A stretch of DNA of 35,349 nt from Paraglomus occultum (Eukaryota; Glomeromycota; Glomeromycetes; Paraglomerales; Paraglomeraceae): positions 1-35,349 of the forward strand of contig CAJVPJ010000203.1 of assembly GCA_910592205.1 (NCBI GenBank), given 5' to 3'. Under the pieces are notes generated by a model. That model searched no databases, was not told where the DNA came from, and saw nothing but the letters and a program-made list of their open reading frames with translations. The number at the start of each line of letters is the position of its first letter. Within the stretch, counting starts at the first letter, position 1. Both the position numbers and the translations under genes were made by a program. Shown here piece after piece: positions 1-9,248 of the stretch.

Positions 1-1113
1 ATATATTTAAAATTAATATACTACTGTAAATAAAGTATTCGCGTGTGAAACTATAGCTATTACACACAAAAAGAAAAAAATTTTACTATAATTCGGTATC
101 TGAAAAAAATTAGGCTGTCGGTTAATTTCTTTAACTCATTTTTCCTTTTCACCCGTTTCCTTTACCGAACGATTCATGGTAATGTTACGTATAAAATAAG
201 GTTTGAAGTCAACGTCATAATTCCGCAGGTGAAAAATATGCTACATCGGAATAAGAATGTTGTAATGAAATTAGGAAGTTACAACCAAAAGTGTGCAATG
301 AGATCGAGACATACTCGCATAGAGTTTTTAGCTAAAATTACGAAACGCGATTCCTATATAAAGAGAGCAAAAATCCATCGTTAAAAAGTGGTTGTCAGTA
401 TGTTGAGCATGCCATTCATGTGCAATGCGTAGCAAGTCGATTAATAAATTGCGACAAATTATTAGATCAGAAAATTAAGAGAAGACGTTTATAAAAATAA
501 TATGCTAACACAGCCTAAACTGAACTTTACGTTGTGAATAAAAGTTTCTCGCGATAGTTAAAAGAATACTATCAATTGAATGGGCAAATCAATATTGAAA
601 TAATTTGTCGCGTTTCTGGTTATCAAAATTTTATCATTCGGCCTTCGATCGCGAGTTGACGTGACATGACGTATTCCTCCGGCTGCATTATTTATATTCT
701 CATACTGAACCTTAATCGGGAAGGATCTGATGGACATTCTCGATAAAAAGAGGATAGCAGGGAAACTTGTTTGGTCAAAAACACCACCAAAGACATCGCC
801 CTCCTAGAATTAAAAGTTTTTTCATTTTGACGCGTGTCAGATTAAACGGATTCTCTGACAATGATTAAACCCCAATTTGGACATTTGCAATCTCTCAACT
901 AAACGAATATCATATGGAGCTAGTATTAGTCCATTATGAATATCATAATATCTAAATATAGTAAACAAAACTGTTTATATTCGTCAGTTTAATGTCTAGT
1001 ATCAAAGTCACGTTGTTGTGACACTGAAAAAAAGCCCCTTTTCAGAAATTGTTTAAAATCATCACAATGTATTGTCTGTCTAGTATTGAATTGAATATCA
1101 TACTTCTCTTTTA
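1..1113. other. AT-rich spacer, no gene seen
   Basis: No ORF or splice-bounded exon here resembles a protein, and I see no tRNA-like box or inverted repeat. The last few hundred bases should hold the promoter of the dehydrogenase starting at 1114, but no clear TATA element could be assigned. Confidence 0.6.
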
Positions 1114-3493
1114 ATGGTTACAAAACCGCCGCTTCTCGCACTAAGTCTCCCGGACTTTACATCTTTTCTTAGATCTCGCGGGATATTTACGTTTCATGCT
1201 GTCTATAAAGCGGATGCAAGAAAGTTTGCAACATCACACAACGTATTGGATCCAATCCTAGAATATTTTAGAGATGAAGGAATCGATTTTGATTCACACG
1301 AGGGTATCTTTGGTCAGGTTCGTGGTGACGGATTGGACTGGTTTGGTTTGGATTGCATTCAAAAAAATTGCTCACATATTTGGTGATTACTAAATGTTTG
1401 TATTGACCATCTCTTTATCCAGATCGGTCCAAGGTCAGGTGTTTTGCAGGTGAAAATTCAGTGACGCGTTCAAATCCCTTTTCTTTTTTCCCATTGCTCA
1501 TACTTTCTTCTACTCCAAAAAGGGAGCGTTCATACATCGCACATGCCGTGGTGCTGGCGCAGGAGGGGTCCGGAACTGGTCCTATAAGACTGTAGAAGAC
1601 TGGTTTCGAGATGGTCTACGTCTGTCTCGTGGCATGACCCATAAGAATGCTCTAGCCGGGATATGGTGGGGAGGCGGAAAGGGTTTGTTGGCAAGGAATA
1701 CTGGAATCGGTCTGTGAGTATCGCGTTAAAAGTAGAATGCATAAAGGAACGAATTATTCATTGTAACTAATTACCTGTGAATAATTGGACAATGCAGAAG
1801 ACAAGGCAATAAGCTCGACGGCAGAAAAATGGTGTTTGAAGAGTATGGTAGTTTTATGACGTATGTTGGAAACATATTTAGCGTTTTTTATAAGTACGGA
1901 TTGTTCAAATGCATGACTATTTATACGCATTATTAATTTCAAGCGCATTGAGAGGTTGTTATGTGACTGCTGAAGACGTAGGAACGACTGGTATTTGTCA
2001 TGAGCGTCTTTAGTTTTTTCTAAAATTATAACATTAAAATAGATACCATTGCCTGTCACATTGTTAGATCAAGACATGGCTGCAATATTTTCTAAGACGC
2101 GTTTTACAACGTGTATTCCACATGAATTTGGCGGATCAGGAAATCCAAGTGGACCAACGGTAGGTCTAGACATGTGAAACGCAATGTTCGTTTTGGTTTT
2201 TGCGTCTCACGTAATATGTCATAATTGATAGGCTCGAGGCGTTCTTCGAGGCTTAGAAGCTGCTCTGTCATATATTGGGAAATCACTAGAGGGTGCAACA
2301 ATCGCTGTTCAGGTGTGCTATCACTTTTAACAACTATTTGTTTGATAATACATATTAGTTTTCCATCTCAAATGATTCGTTTCTCATTTAGGGTGTTGGA
2401 CACGTTGGCACCAAACTCGTAGATCTTCTTCTCAACAAAGAAGTGTCTCATGTCATTGCTTCCGATATTGATACATCACGAATAAATTTGGCTTCAAAAA
2501 AATTGAAAAAGTGGGCTGATAGCGGACGGCTTGAGTTGAAAACCATTTCCTCTCAAGAAGATACGATACTATATGAGGGTATTTATTTTTTGTGGAATGC
2601 AACGTTAGGATGAGCGTATGTGTAAAAGCAACGACTAACGCAACCTCAACATGCAGATGTAGACGCAGTAGCACCATGTGCAGTTGGTGGCATTCTGAAC
2701 CCACAGACAATTCCCAAAATAAAAGCAAAGATTATCTGCGGCGCCGCAAACAATCAACTTCATGGTATGTCTAAATTGGTCATACATCATTCTCATCGAT
2801 ATTTCTGTTGTATGAGCGATGGTAATATTATAAGACAGCTTCACGACGAAGATACGGCATTAAAATTTCAATCTCGTCATTTATACCAACAGATTTAATG
2901 AGCGATGACAAACTTTTGGCCGAACGAGGGATCATTTATGTACCCGGTAAGGAAGGAGACTAGCACATGGTTGTTTATTCATACAAAGCTAATGCGGTTG
3001 TGCCTGTTATGAACAGACTTTTTGGTCAATAGAATGGGTAAGTACGGTTGAATGGTAAGATGATACTGATATCGCAGAAAGAATGTTAAGCTCAATTAAT
3101 GCAAACACTCGTACGACCAGGAATTGTAAACTGCGCAGATGAAGCGGTAGGATATATCGATGATGATCCCAATATTGAAATGCATTTGGGTGATTCGTGG
3201 GATGTAAGTTTAAGCGTTTTCGTCCCAATCTCTCTTGTTTCTCCGAATTTCATGTTTTAATTCGACAATCTTGCTACACTTATAATGCGCCTTAGAATTC
3301 AATTTACAATCTGACAAAGAGTATCCTAGAAGAATCGGCTAAGAGAAACCGTACTCCGCAAGAATTATCTGTTGAATTGGCTGAGCGGCGTTCATGGGAG
3401 AAAAATCCGATTTGGGGACACCGTGGTATTAAGATAATTGACAGCCTGATTCAGAGTAGAGAATGGAAACGCAAAACCATGAATGAACTATGA
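1114..3493 (+). CDS. Leucine-dehydrogenase-like Glu/Leu/Phe/Val dehydrogenase
   Basis: Exons are 1114-1317, 1523-1713, 1798-1860, 1944-1990, 2068-2159, 2232-2312, 2392-2578, 2657-2764, 2893-2946, 3017-3037, 3121-3203 and 3296-3493. They sum to 1329 nt, giving 442 aa, with every junction GT..AG and in phase. The dimerisation/catalytic half has the family signature: THK (K109, substrate carboxylate), WWGGGKG (K121), and TAEDVGT with the catalytic Asp at 164. The Rossmann half has GVGHVG (227-232), ending its second strand in SDID, which favours NAD over NADP, and then GAANNQ (317-322). Enzymes of this family oxidatively deaminate branched-chain or related amino acids to 2-oxo acids. Bacterial leucine dehydrogenases are about 360 aa, so this one has a longer N-terminus and a longer C-terminal tail. 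Substrate choice within the family cannot be read from sequence. The start is the first in-frame ATG of exon 1; an upstream non-coding exon is not excluded. Confidence 0.9.
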
Positions 3494-3507
3494 TAATAGA
3501 TTGACCA

Positions 3508-3513
3508 AATAAA
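3508..3513 (+). terminator. Poly(A) signal AATAAA of the dehydrogenase gene
   Basis: AATAAA lies 15 bases after the TGA stop and is followed by an A run. It sits in the 73-base gap between this stop and the stop of the convergent NCE101 gene, so the two 3' ends must nearly touch or overlap. Confidence 0.55.
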
Positions 3514-3566
3514 AAAAAAGCAATGTTTGGATTCATGTTACGAAAATCGTTTCTGGATGCTGAACC

Positions 3567-3839
3567 TTATTGATTGATATCATTCCCTAGTAGGCGAATT
3601 TTTCCAACTCTTTTCTGAATCAATTCGTATAACGACTTTCCAGGTTCTCGTGGATTGCTGCGTTCGTAATAATAATAGGACAACGTCCCCGCAAAGACCG
3701 ATAAAGCTATGTCGCCTCGCCTTGAATTACAGGGATTAGAATATAACATTCAACGCATATACATATCATTGTCTGCCTCGAAATACCTGGATATTAAATA
3801 TGTGTATCTAGCCGGTGGTGGAGTTGGCAAAATAGTCAT
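3567..3839 (-). CDS. NCE101: NCE101 family small membrane protein
   Basis: Two exons on the minus strand, 3839-3787 and 3720-3567, joined in phase 2 across a 66-base intron (GTATTT..TTCAAG), give 68 aa. The protein reads YTYLISR, then a hydrophobic stretch ALSVFAGTLSYYYYE, then RSNPREPGKSLYELIQKR. This matches the fungal NCE101 pattern (LISR..DP..A...G..SYY.YE....R..G..L.ELI..R), a family of about 50-60 aa, single-pass proteins. Yeast Nce101 was named for a role in non-classical protein export; its molecular function is not settled. The ATG is in exon 1, so an intronless ORF scan sees only the C-terminal part. The C-terminal tail of about 13 residues is longer than in yeast. The gene is divergent from COX16 and convergent with the dehydrogenase. 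Confidence 0.8.
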
Positions 3840-3907
3840 GGAGTCAAATTTCGTATGTCGATCATTGCGATAAACATTTGGTCATCCCACTGAAATGTTT
3901 GCTCACA
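3840..3907. promoter_or_regulatory. 68-base divergent promoter of NCE101 and COX16
   Basis: Only 68 bases separate the two start codons, so both 5' UTRs and the core promoter elements must share this stretch or extend into the opposite gene. No TATA box is obvious. Shared control is inferred from spacing only. Confidence 0.5.
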
Positions 3908-4390
3908 ATGGTTGTATTCGGACGTCGGCCACTGAAAACACCTCCATTGAACACACTTGTTCGAAAGTATCCGTTCTTCTTGGTCGGATTACCTTTGATA
4001 CTTTCTGTAATTGCTGGTTCGTATGGGCTGAGCTTTATAACGCAAACAAGATATGATGCTTATGCGAAGCGCGTCAAGTCTGTAAGTAACATTAACGATG
4101 AGGTTTGTGTTTTTCTTTTACGAAAAGTGAGAATACTTTCTGACCCTCATTGATGGTATTAGTTGGATAGCGAGGAAAAATTAAAAATGAATCCGAATCG
4201 GAGAAAGCTGAATGCTCAGGAAGAATACTGGGTAATTAAACTCTGCTACAAAGTGTATAATGGATACGGTTTTATTAAAAAAGATTTTTGTATGTTTTTC
4301 TAGAGATTACAAGCAAAAGAAGCTCAATTTAATGATTGGGACAACCAACGTGTTCCAAGGCCCGAAAATGCATTTGATGGAAAGTTTTAA
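3908..4390 (+). CDS. COX16: Cytochrome c oxidase assembly protein COX16
   Basis: Exons 3908-4081, 4163-4231 and 4304-4390 (330 nt, 109 aa), all with GT..AG borders and correct phase. The N-terminus is short and basic, followed by one membrane segment (about residues 22-44: PFFLVGLPLILSVIAGSYG) and the family-typical TQTRYD just after it. The C-terminal half carries RRKLNAQEEYWRLQ and ends soon after NDWDNQRVPRPE, as in COX16 of other fungi and animals (about 105-120 aa). COX16 is an inner mitochondrial membrane protein that helps insert copper-loaded Cox2 and join Cox1 and Cox2 modules in complex IV. I chose the ATG at 3908; upstream codons back to a TTG at 3878 are open but lack an ATG. No AATAAA was found close to the stop. 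Confidence 0.92.
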
Positions 4391-5729
4391 TGATATTTGA
4401 ACGGCTAAAGACCTTTAGTCGAGAGATTACGTATGCAGTAAGTTCAAAATAAGCCGTTGAGTTAATGTTTTATACTGCAAGCAATACAACTGCTACGTAT
4501 GTATGTATCGCTCATTTATACTACAGCGCGTAGTCTCAACGTATTCCTGCATTATGGATTCCATGTATGTGTTATCACCGAAGATATAATACAATTTATC
4601 AAAGACTTATTAGTCTTACTTTCATAATATGAAATAATAGATGTCAATATATTGGCCAAGGTCAGGATCTTGCCAAGTATTGTTTAAAAACGTTACAGCA
4701 TTCAAATCAGTATCAGACCGGATCTATTGAGAAAAAGGTAGATAGTAATGAAAAAAAAATACATTACATATCAGATAATTATAAAGCATTCACCACATCA
4801 TTGTCCGAGGATTAATGACGCTTGATGATTTAGCTTTACAAGTAGAGAAGTCACTGCCATAATATCACCCTCACTGATGCTAAACTAATGAATAGGGTCA
4901 TGTTTGTGACTGTCATCCCTTTGTATTTGCATATTACAATTTCGATTCCAATAAATCATGCGTTATGCTGAATGTAAATGTTAATACTTTGCTACGCAAT
5001 TTCCATGTGCCTTTGTCAAATATTTCGCAGAGCGTGTTATACAGAGATGGTTTCAATTTGTGTGAAGCGATGATAATTCTTGAAGTTGTTTATATGCCAC
5101 ATAGTTTTGTCATGCCACAACTACTATCACTACAGATGCAAGTCGCATACGGTTGTTGACCTGATAGGCGTCAGAAGAAAGTAAAGCTCTCTTTACATAA
5201 CAAATCAAAAAAAAAAGCAAATTAAGGATTCAGCTGCTAGGTGTGAAGGAGCTTGATATCGCATACTCAAAGAATATAAAGAATATATTGAAGTCTTAAC
5301 GAATATATGGAATCCTTTTTAAATAAATAGTCGACCATGCATAAATTACGCCTGATCAATTTTGTTATAGGAAACACTCAAAAAAATATTCTTGCGCCGC
5401 GTAAACCTGAATATAAAAATATCTAGATATATTATTTGTTTCGTGATGAAACGGCGATGTTATCACTAAATGTATATTAACGAAATTAATAGGCCATCAA
5501 GAATAGATTAAATTAGAAACGTTGTAATTGTTATGTATTCATAAATATTATAAATAGTATAGAAAGGCCGGTGGAGAACATATATATTGCCTCAGATATA
5601 AATCCATTGTAAGTCTGCAACAAGTGTACTACGAAACATGGATGATAAATCATCCGTGAAATAATTCGAAAAAGATAATGATGTGCGCGATATTAGAGAA
5701 TAGATACTTGAATAATATAACAAGGTTTG
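4391..5729. other. AT-rich spacer with one repeat scrap
   Basis: No supported gene. The single recognisable item is a 41-base fragment at 5072-5112 shared with the coiled-coil repeat near 19341. The ORF at 4965-5159 overlaps that fragment and has no protein-like character. Confidence 0.55.
5072..5112 (-). repeat. Fragment of the dispersed coiled-coil repeat
   Basis: These 41 bases match 19341-19380 with one substitution and one inserted base, in the same orientation, including a shared core of 22 identical bases around ATGCCACATAGTTTTGTCA. Similarity stops abruptly on both sides. The parent element reads as coding on the minus strand. Confidence 0.6.
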
Positions 5730-5966
5730 CTAAGTCGGCGGCCTCATCACTAAGCATCGACACCACAGAGCCCTATTGTCACGGTGAGGGGACGCAGCCG
5801 CCTCGCGCAGAAAACCGAAGACGATAACATCCGTGCTTTGGTGTTCGCACTGACATGAAAGTTCAATTGATAAATCGTCAACCATCATCGAAATTACGAT
5901 TATGCAAACAAACGCATATGCCACTATAATTAACAGTATTTCTCTTTGCTTTAGTTTATGTGACAT
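5730..5966 (-). CDS. Hypothetical 78-aa protein with N-terminal hydrophobic segment
   Basis: This intronless ORF starts at an ATG at 5966 (the frame is open to 6062). Residues 1-9 are basic (MSHKLKQRE), 10-28 are strongly hydrophobic (ILLIIVAYAFVCIIVISMM), and the remainder has two CxC-like pairs (CQC near 38-40, CRC near 69-71). This is the shape of a small secreted or membrane-anchored protein. The segment is GC-richer than its surroundings. I do not recognise it; a chance ORF is quite possible, and no upstream exon or poly(A) signal supports it. An inverted pair GGCGGC/GCCGCC near its 3' end also allows an RNA hairpin. Confidence 0.22.
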   Translation of the reverse strand: MSHKLKQREILLIIVAYAFVCIIVISMMVDDLSIELSCQCEHQSTDVIVFGFLREAAASPHRDNRALWCRCLVMRPPT

Positions 5967-6227
5967 TGACGTGCGTAAAATGAACAAGTGTTTCGCACTA
6001 GCAATCGTAACGTTTTGTTTATTTCCACACAAATAATAATAAATAAACAAGACATTTTCCATTTTGCTAATTCGTGTGTAAATACTTAAATCTTATGTAC
6101 ATAAATTTAAATGGCGTTTCTGAAAGTTTGGTCACTTTTTTGAACGCTACAGTGTGGCTATAATATACAAATATATACATACGCTTATCACTTACATCCG
6201 CGTACAAATTTGATCAGTTTTAATCTT

Positions 6228-6584
6228 TCACTCAAATATTCCGGCACAACTGTGTGTCGTCGCTGAATTAATCTTCAAATAACGTTGTAGTTGCGCCATG
6301 GCGGAGAGGTTATTCCGGGACATGCCATCAGAACCAACCGGAATATTTTTCCAGTTTTCTGGTTTGAATCCTTGCGAGTTCAAAGAGAGGTGCCGTCCAT
6401 CGAAATGACTGACTGTTCTTATTCGATTTGCCGGAGCGTTTAATCCCATCATGCCCGTCCCTTTGTCTCGCTTGTTTCTGTTACAAGCTGATATTGTTGT
6501 CACAAATCAAATCTGTGGACGCTCAACGTCCTTCTTCTTTGACCTTTTTTTTCGACCGGATCTAGTGGTCCTTTTAGAGGTCAT
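6228..6584 (-). CDS. Uncertain exon-like segment, unrecognised
   Basis: On the minus strand a frame from 6584 begins MTSKRTTRSGRKKRSKKKD and hits a stop. After a possible acceptor (AACAG near 6478), a frame continues to a stop at 6228 and contains FKPENWKNIPVGSDGMS. One phase-consistent splice (donor GTTGAG, about 50-base intron) would instead give a short Lys/Arg-rich protein of about 69 aa. The plus strand also has an ATG frame (near 6299) with PSEPTGIFFQFSGLNPCEF. The segment is GC-richer than the spacer around it. Which strand is coding, if either, cannot be settled. Confidence 0.2.
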
Positions 6585-7193
6585 GTCGTGTGAATATTAA
6601 GATAAACTCGTCGTATTTCGGCTAATCATAAGCAATCAGAGCGTTATACATTGAGTTAGGATGGTGTTTGGTTGGTTCGTTGTGTTGTGTTGTGCGGATT
6701 TTCATGACTTATTGGTGGAATGCAGGGATTATTAAACGAATCATTCCCGTACTTTCCGCCAAACTTATCAAAGGCCTCGCTTGATAATTTAATTAGCGAA
6801 GAGTTCATTTTTTTTCTACAAGAAAAAAAAGAAATTACTTAGTATTAGTCCCACTTTGGCGAATGATTTTCCGGTTCGTTAAGAAGAACCCAAACGCTGA
6901 AAGCAAGGAGCAAATTTTTACTTACTTACAAGAAATTCATAATTAAATAAGTAGTTCATAATTGGCTGCTCGTATCGGGCTGTGTTCGAGGTGGATATTG
7001 TGTCTGCTATTAACATCAGATATAAGGGAGTGGTTGGTTCAAAGATTTTAATTAGCAAAGACACTAATAAGTTTACGATAGTTTGTTGAAAGGAACAATA
7101 AACTCGGAATAGGTTGTTGCGATGGTGTCAGAGAGAAAATAACAAAAACATAATACTGTGTCATCCGTTACGTAGTTACATACCAAGTCTTTA
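6585..7193. other. Spacer, no gene seen
   Basis: AT-rich with homopolymer A/T runs near 6808-6830. No exon, repeat or RNA signal was recognised. Confidence 0.55.
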
Positions 7194-7391
7194 TTATTTA
7201 TAGACAGGCGCCACGGTACCATGCCGGCCGCTCGAACCATCTGGGATAGTTGTGAATCCTCCTAATGCAATGCGTATGGGGTTGGCATTGAAAATAAGCC
7301 CTGACGGTGAACGCAGGTATCTCTTTGATACCTGTCCTGCAGTAAAAGCACCATGCAATGAACTGTAAGTGATGGCAATTTTTTTTGTCAA
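7194..7391. other. Uncertain exon-like, GC-richer segment
   Basis: Three frames are open here. On the plus strand an exon 7204-7362 (acceptor TTTATAG, donor GTAAGT) would encode EPSGIVVNPPNAMRMGL, then ISPDGERRYLFDTCPAV. On the minus strand a frame ends at a TAA at 7194 directly followed by AATAAAG, which looks like a 3' end, with SGLIFNANPIRIALGGF. The plus reading has the better donor; the minus reading has the better terminator. Neither product is recognised and no neighbouring exon could be joined in phase. Confidence 0.25.
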
Positions 7392-7872
7392 CAGATATTA
7401 ATATATACCGTAGTAGATGGATAAGATAATCAGCAATCCGGCATGTCGTACAGCATCACCTAAAATATTATTGGCTGTTCTACAGTCAGCTGTTGAGCTG
7501 TGTGGGTAATTTCACCTGTTTCTTTCATAAATGGAAATATTACGGGCTGTGTTGGTTGTGATGATAAGAACGAAATATACTACATAGACAAAAGCGACCT
7601 TAAAGTGTACATAATAACTAACGCTAGACTTTTTATACAAGAACATAGAAAGTGATTTCCCTCGTTCCGTATGACTCGTGCTGCTGCGCGCAAAATGTGT
7701 CATTATGATGTATGAGTTTTAGCACAATTACGCCAAATTCGCACAACTGCTTCGCACGAATATAAAAGATGTCCATCAAAAACTTGACAAGTAAAATGGG
7801 ATTGCAAAAAACAAGTTGCTGCATCATCATTTGAAGTAAGTTTCATAAGTTCTTAACATGCCTTAGTATTAG

Positions 7873-8122
7873 CTCTTCTGATGAGGAAAAACCAGTGTCG
7901 AATAGATGCGATGTTATGATGATCTATACTATACGTAGAAAAATTACCCAATCTTCTTCCTATAATGCTGGCGGGAGAAATGGGACAGTTCTTCACGATT
8001 GCGTTGGTATGGGCAACATAATCTCGTGGAGGGATTTATCAAGGCTGCCATTCCGTCGCCCCGGGACAGACACGTTAGAGTCTGTGGTGCTTCGGATTGC
8101 AGATTCTGAGGTTTCTCCTTAA
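7873..8122 (+). CDS. Possible terminal exon, unrecognised product
   Basis: A frame bounded on the left by an acceptor (TTAGTATTAG at 7863-7872) and on the right by a TAA runs SSDEEKPVSNRCDVMMIY to FRRPGTDTLESVVLRIADSE. A GTAAGT at 7836 with a CTTAAC branch-like box would make a 37-base intron, which is short for this genome, and I could not make the upstream phase work. The antisense frame (7944-8135) is also open. If the plus strand is right, it might belong with 7204-7362. No family is recognised. Confidence 0.22.
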
Positions 8123-8135
8123 TCACTGTGACCAA

Positions 8136-9248
8136 TTATGTTCCAATTGGGGCCCATTTAATTTTTCTGAGTGACGTCAATCCTGCAGTCAACATTGTTT
8201 AAGAATTAATAGCACCTAATTGATTTATTCTGTCTGTTTTTGTCGAATCAACGAGGGAAAAAAAAGCCGACCTTGTCACAAGCAGACATGTGAATAGGCA
8301 TCTTCAGGTGTTAACACAGATTGTAAATGCTCGCCAACGGATTAAATACGTACACGAATTTTTTTAACCAATAGCGGAATTACGATCCAAAAAAGGAACT
8401 AACAGACTATCCCAAACGATCAAACAAACTGGAGAAAGTATCTGCATTTAATTAATACTATTTGTGATTGTCACAATCTACCGACTATACCGTATCACAG
8501 TGAATCATTACATGCGTGGTAAGCAAGTGAAAGAAATTTTTTCTCCGTGTCTTTCATGAGCAGACAATGATCGATGTTGATCTTCCGTCCCTTACAACCA
8601 TCCAATTACTTTTCAGTTCTACAGACAAGTATAGAGAAATTTCTGATTTTTTGAATGAATGGATGAATTAATTAACAACAGAGACTTTCATTTGATCAGG
8701 GAAAGCGAAAATCAGTTGCGGATCTTTGGAATATGAACAAGTCATATCCCCAAATTGGGTAGTATTGTGGAACATTCGAAACATTAGACAAGAAGAACTG
8801 AAGTAAAAAAAGATTGGAATATGAACAATAATAACTGTAAATATTTTATTGGCTATGTTTAACGTAACTGAAAATATTTATATCATGAATGAACGTAATG
8901 GAAAAATAAAAACAAAGAAATGATATTTTTGTGTATGAGACTGAAACAAATGTTGAGAGAAAGAAAATGAAACTATGGAAAGTATAAGGAATTATTGATT
9001 TATATCGACGACAATGGTAACTTTGTCACAAAGTTCCTGTGACACATATTTACTTTATCTGGTATTTGAAGTAACCACGTGTGCATTCATAATGAATATT
9101 ATCTTAATAATATGGAGCCAATAATGTGATTTGAAATTCGAATATGCAACAATGTGATATAATACAAAATTAATAAAGGTGAATTTCTAAGTGATTCAGT
9201 GAATGTCTATGATATTGTCTATTGATTAATTAAATATAATGATATACG
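8136..9248. other. AT-rich spacer, no gene seen
   Basis: No protein-like frame or repeat is visible. TTTATT near 8845 could be a distant minus-strand poly(A) signal for the vezatin-like gene, but it lies about 400 bases beyond the stop. Confidence 0.5.

Noticed and set aside
3878-3907. N-terminal extension of COX16 from a TTG codon
   Set aside because: No ATG upstream in frame, and COX16 proteins start close to the basic stretch that follows the ATG at 3908.
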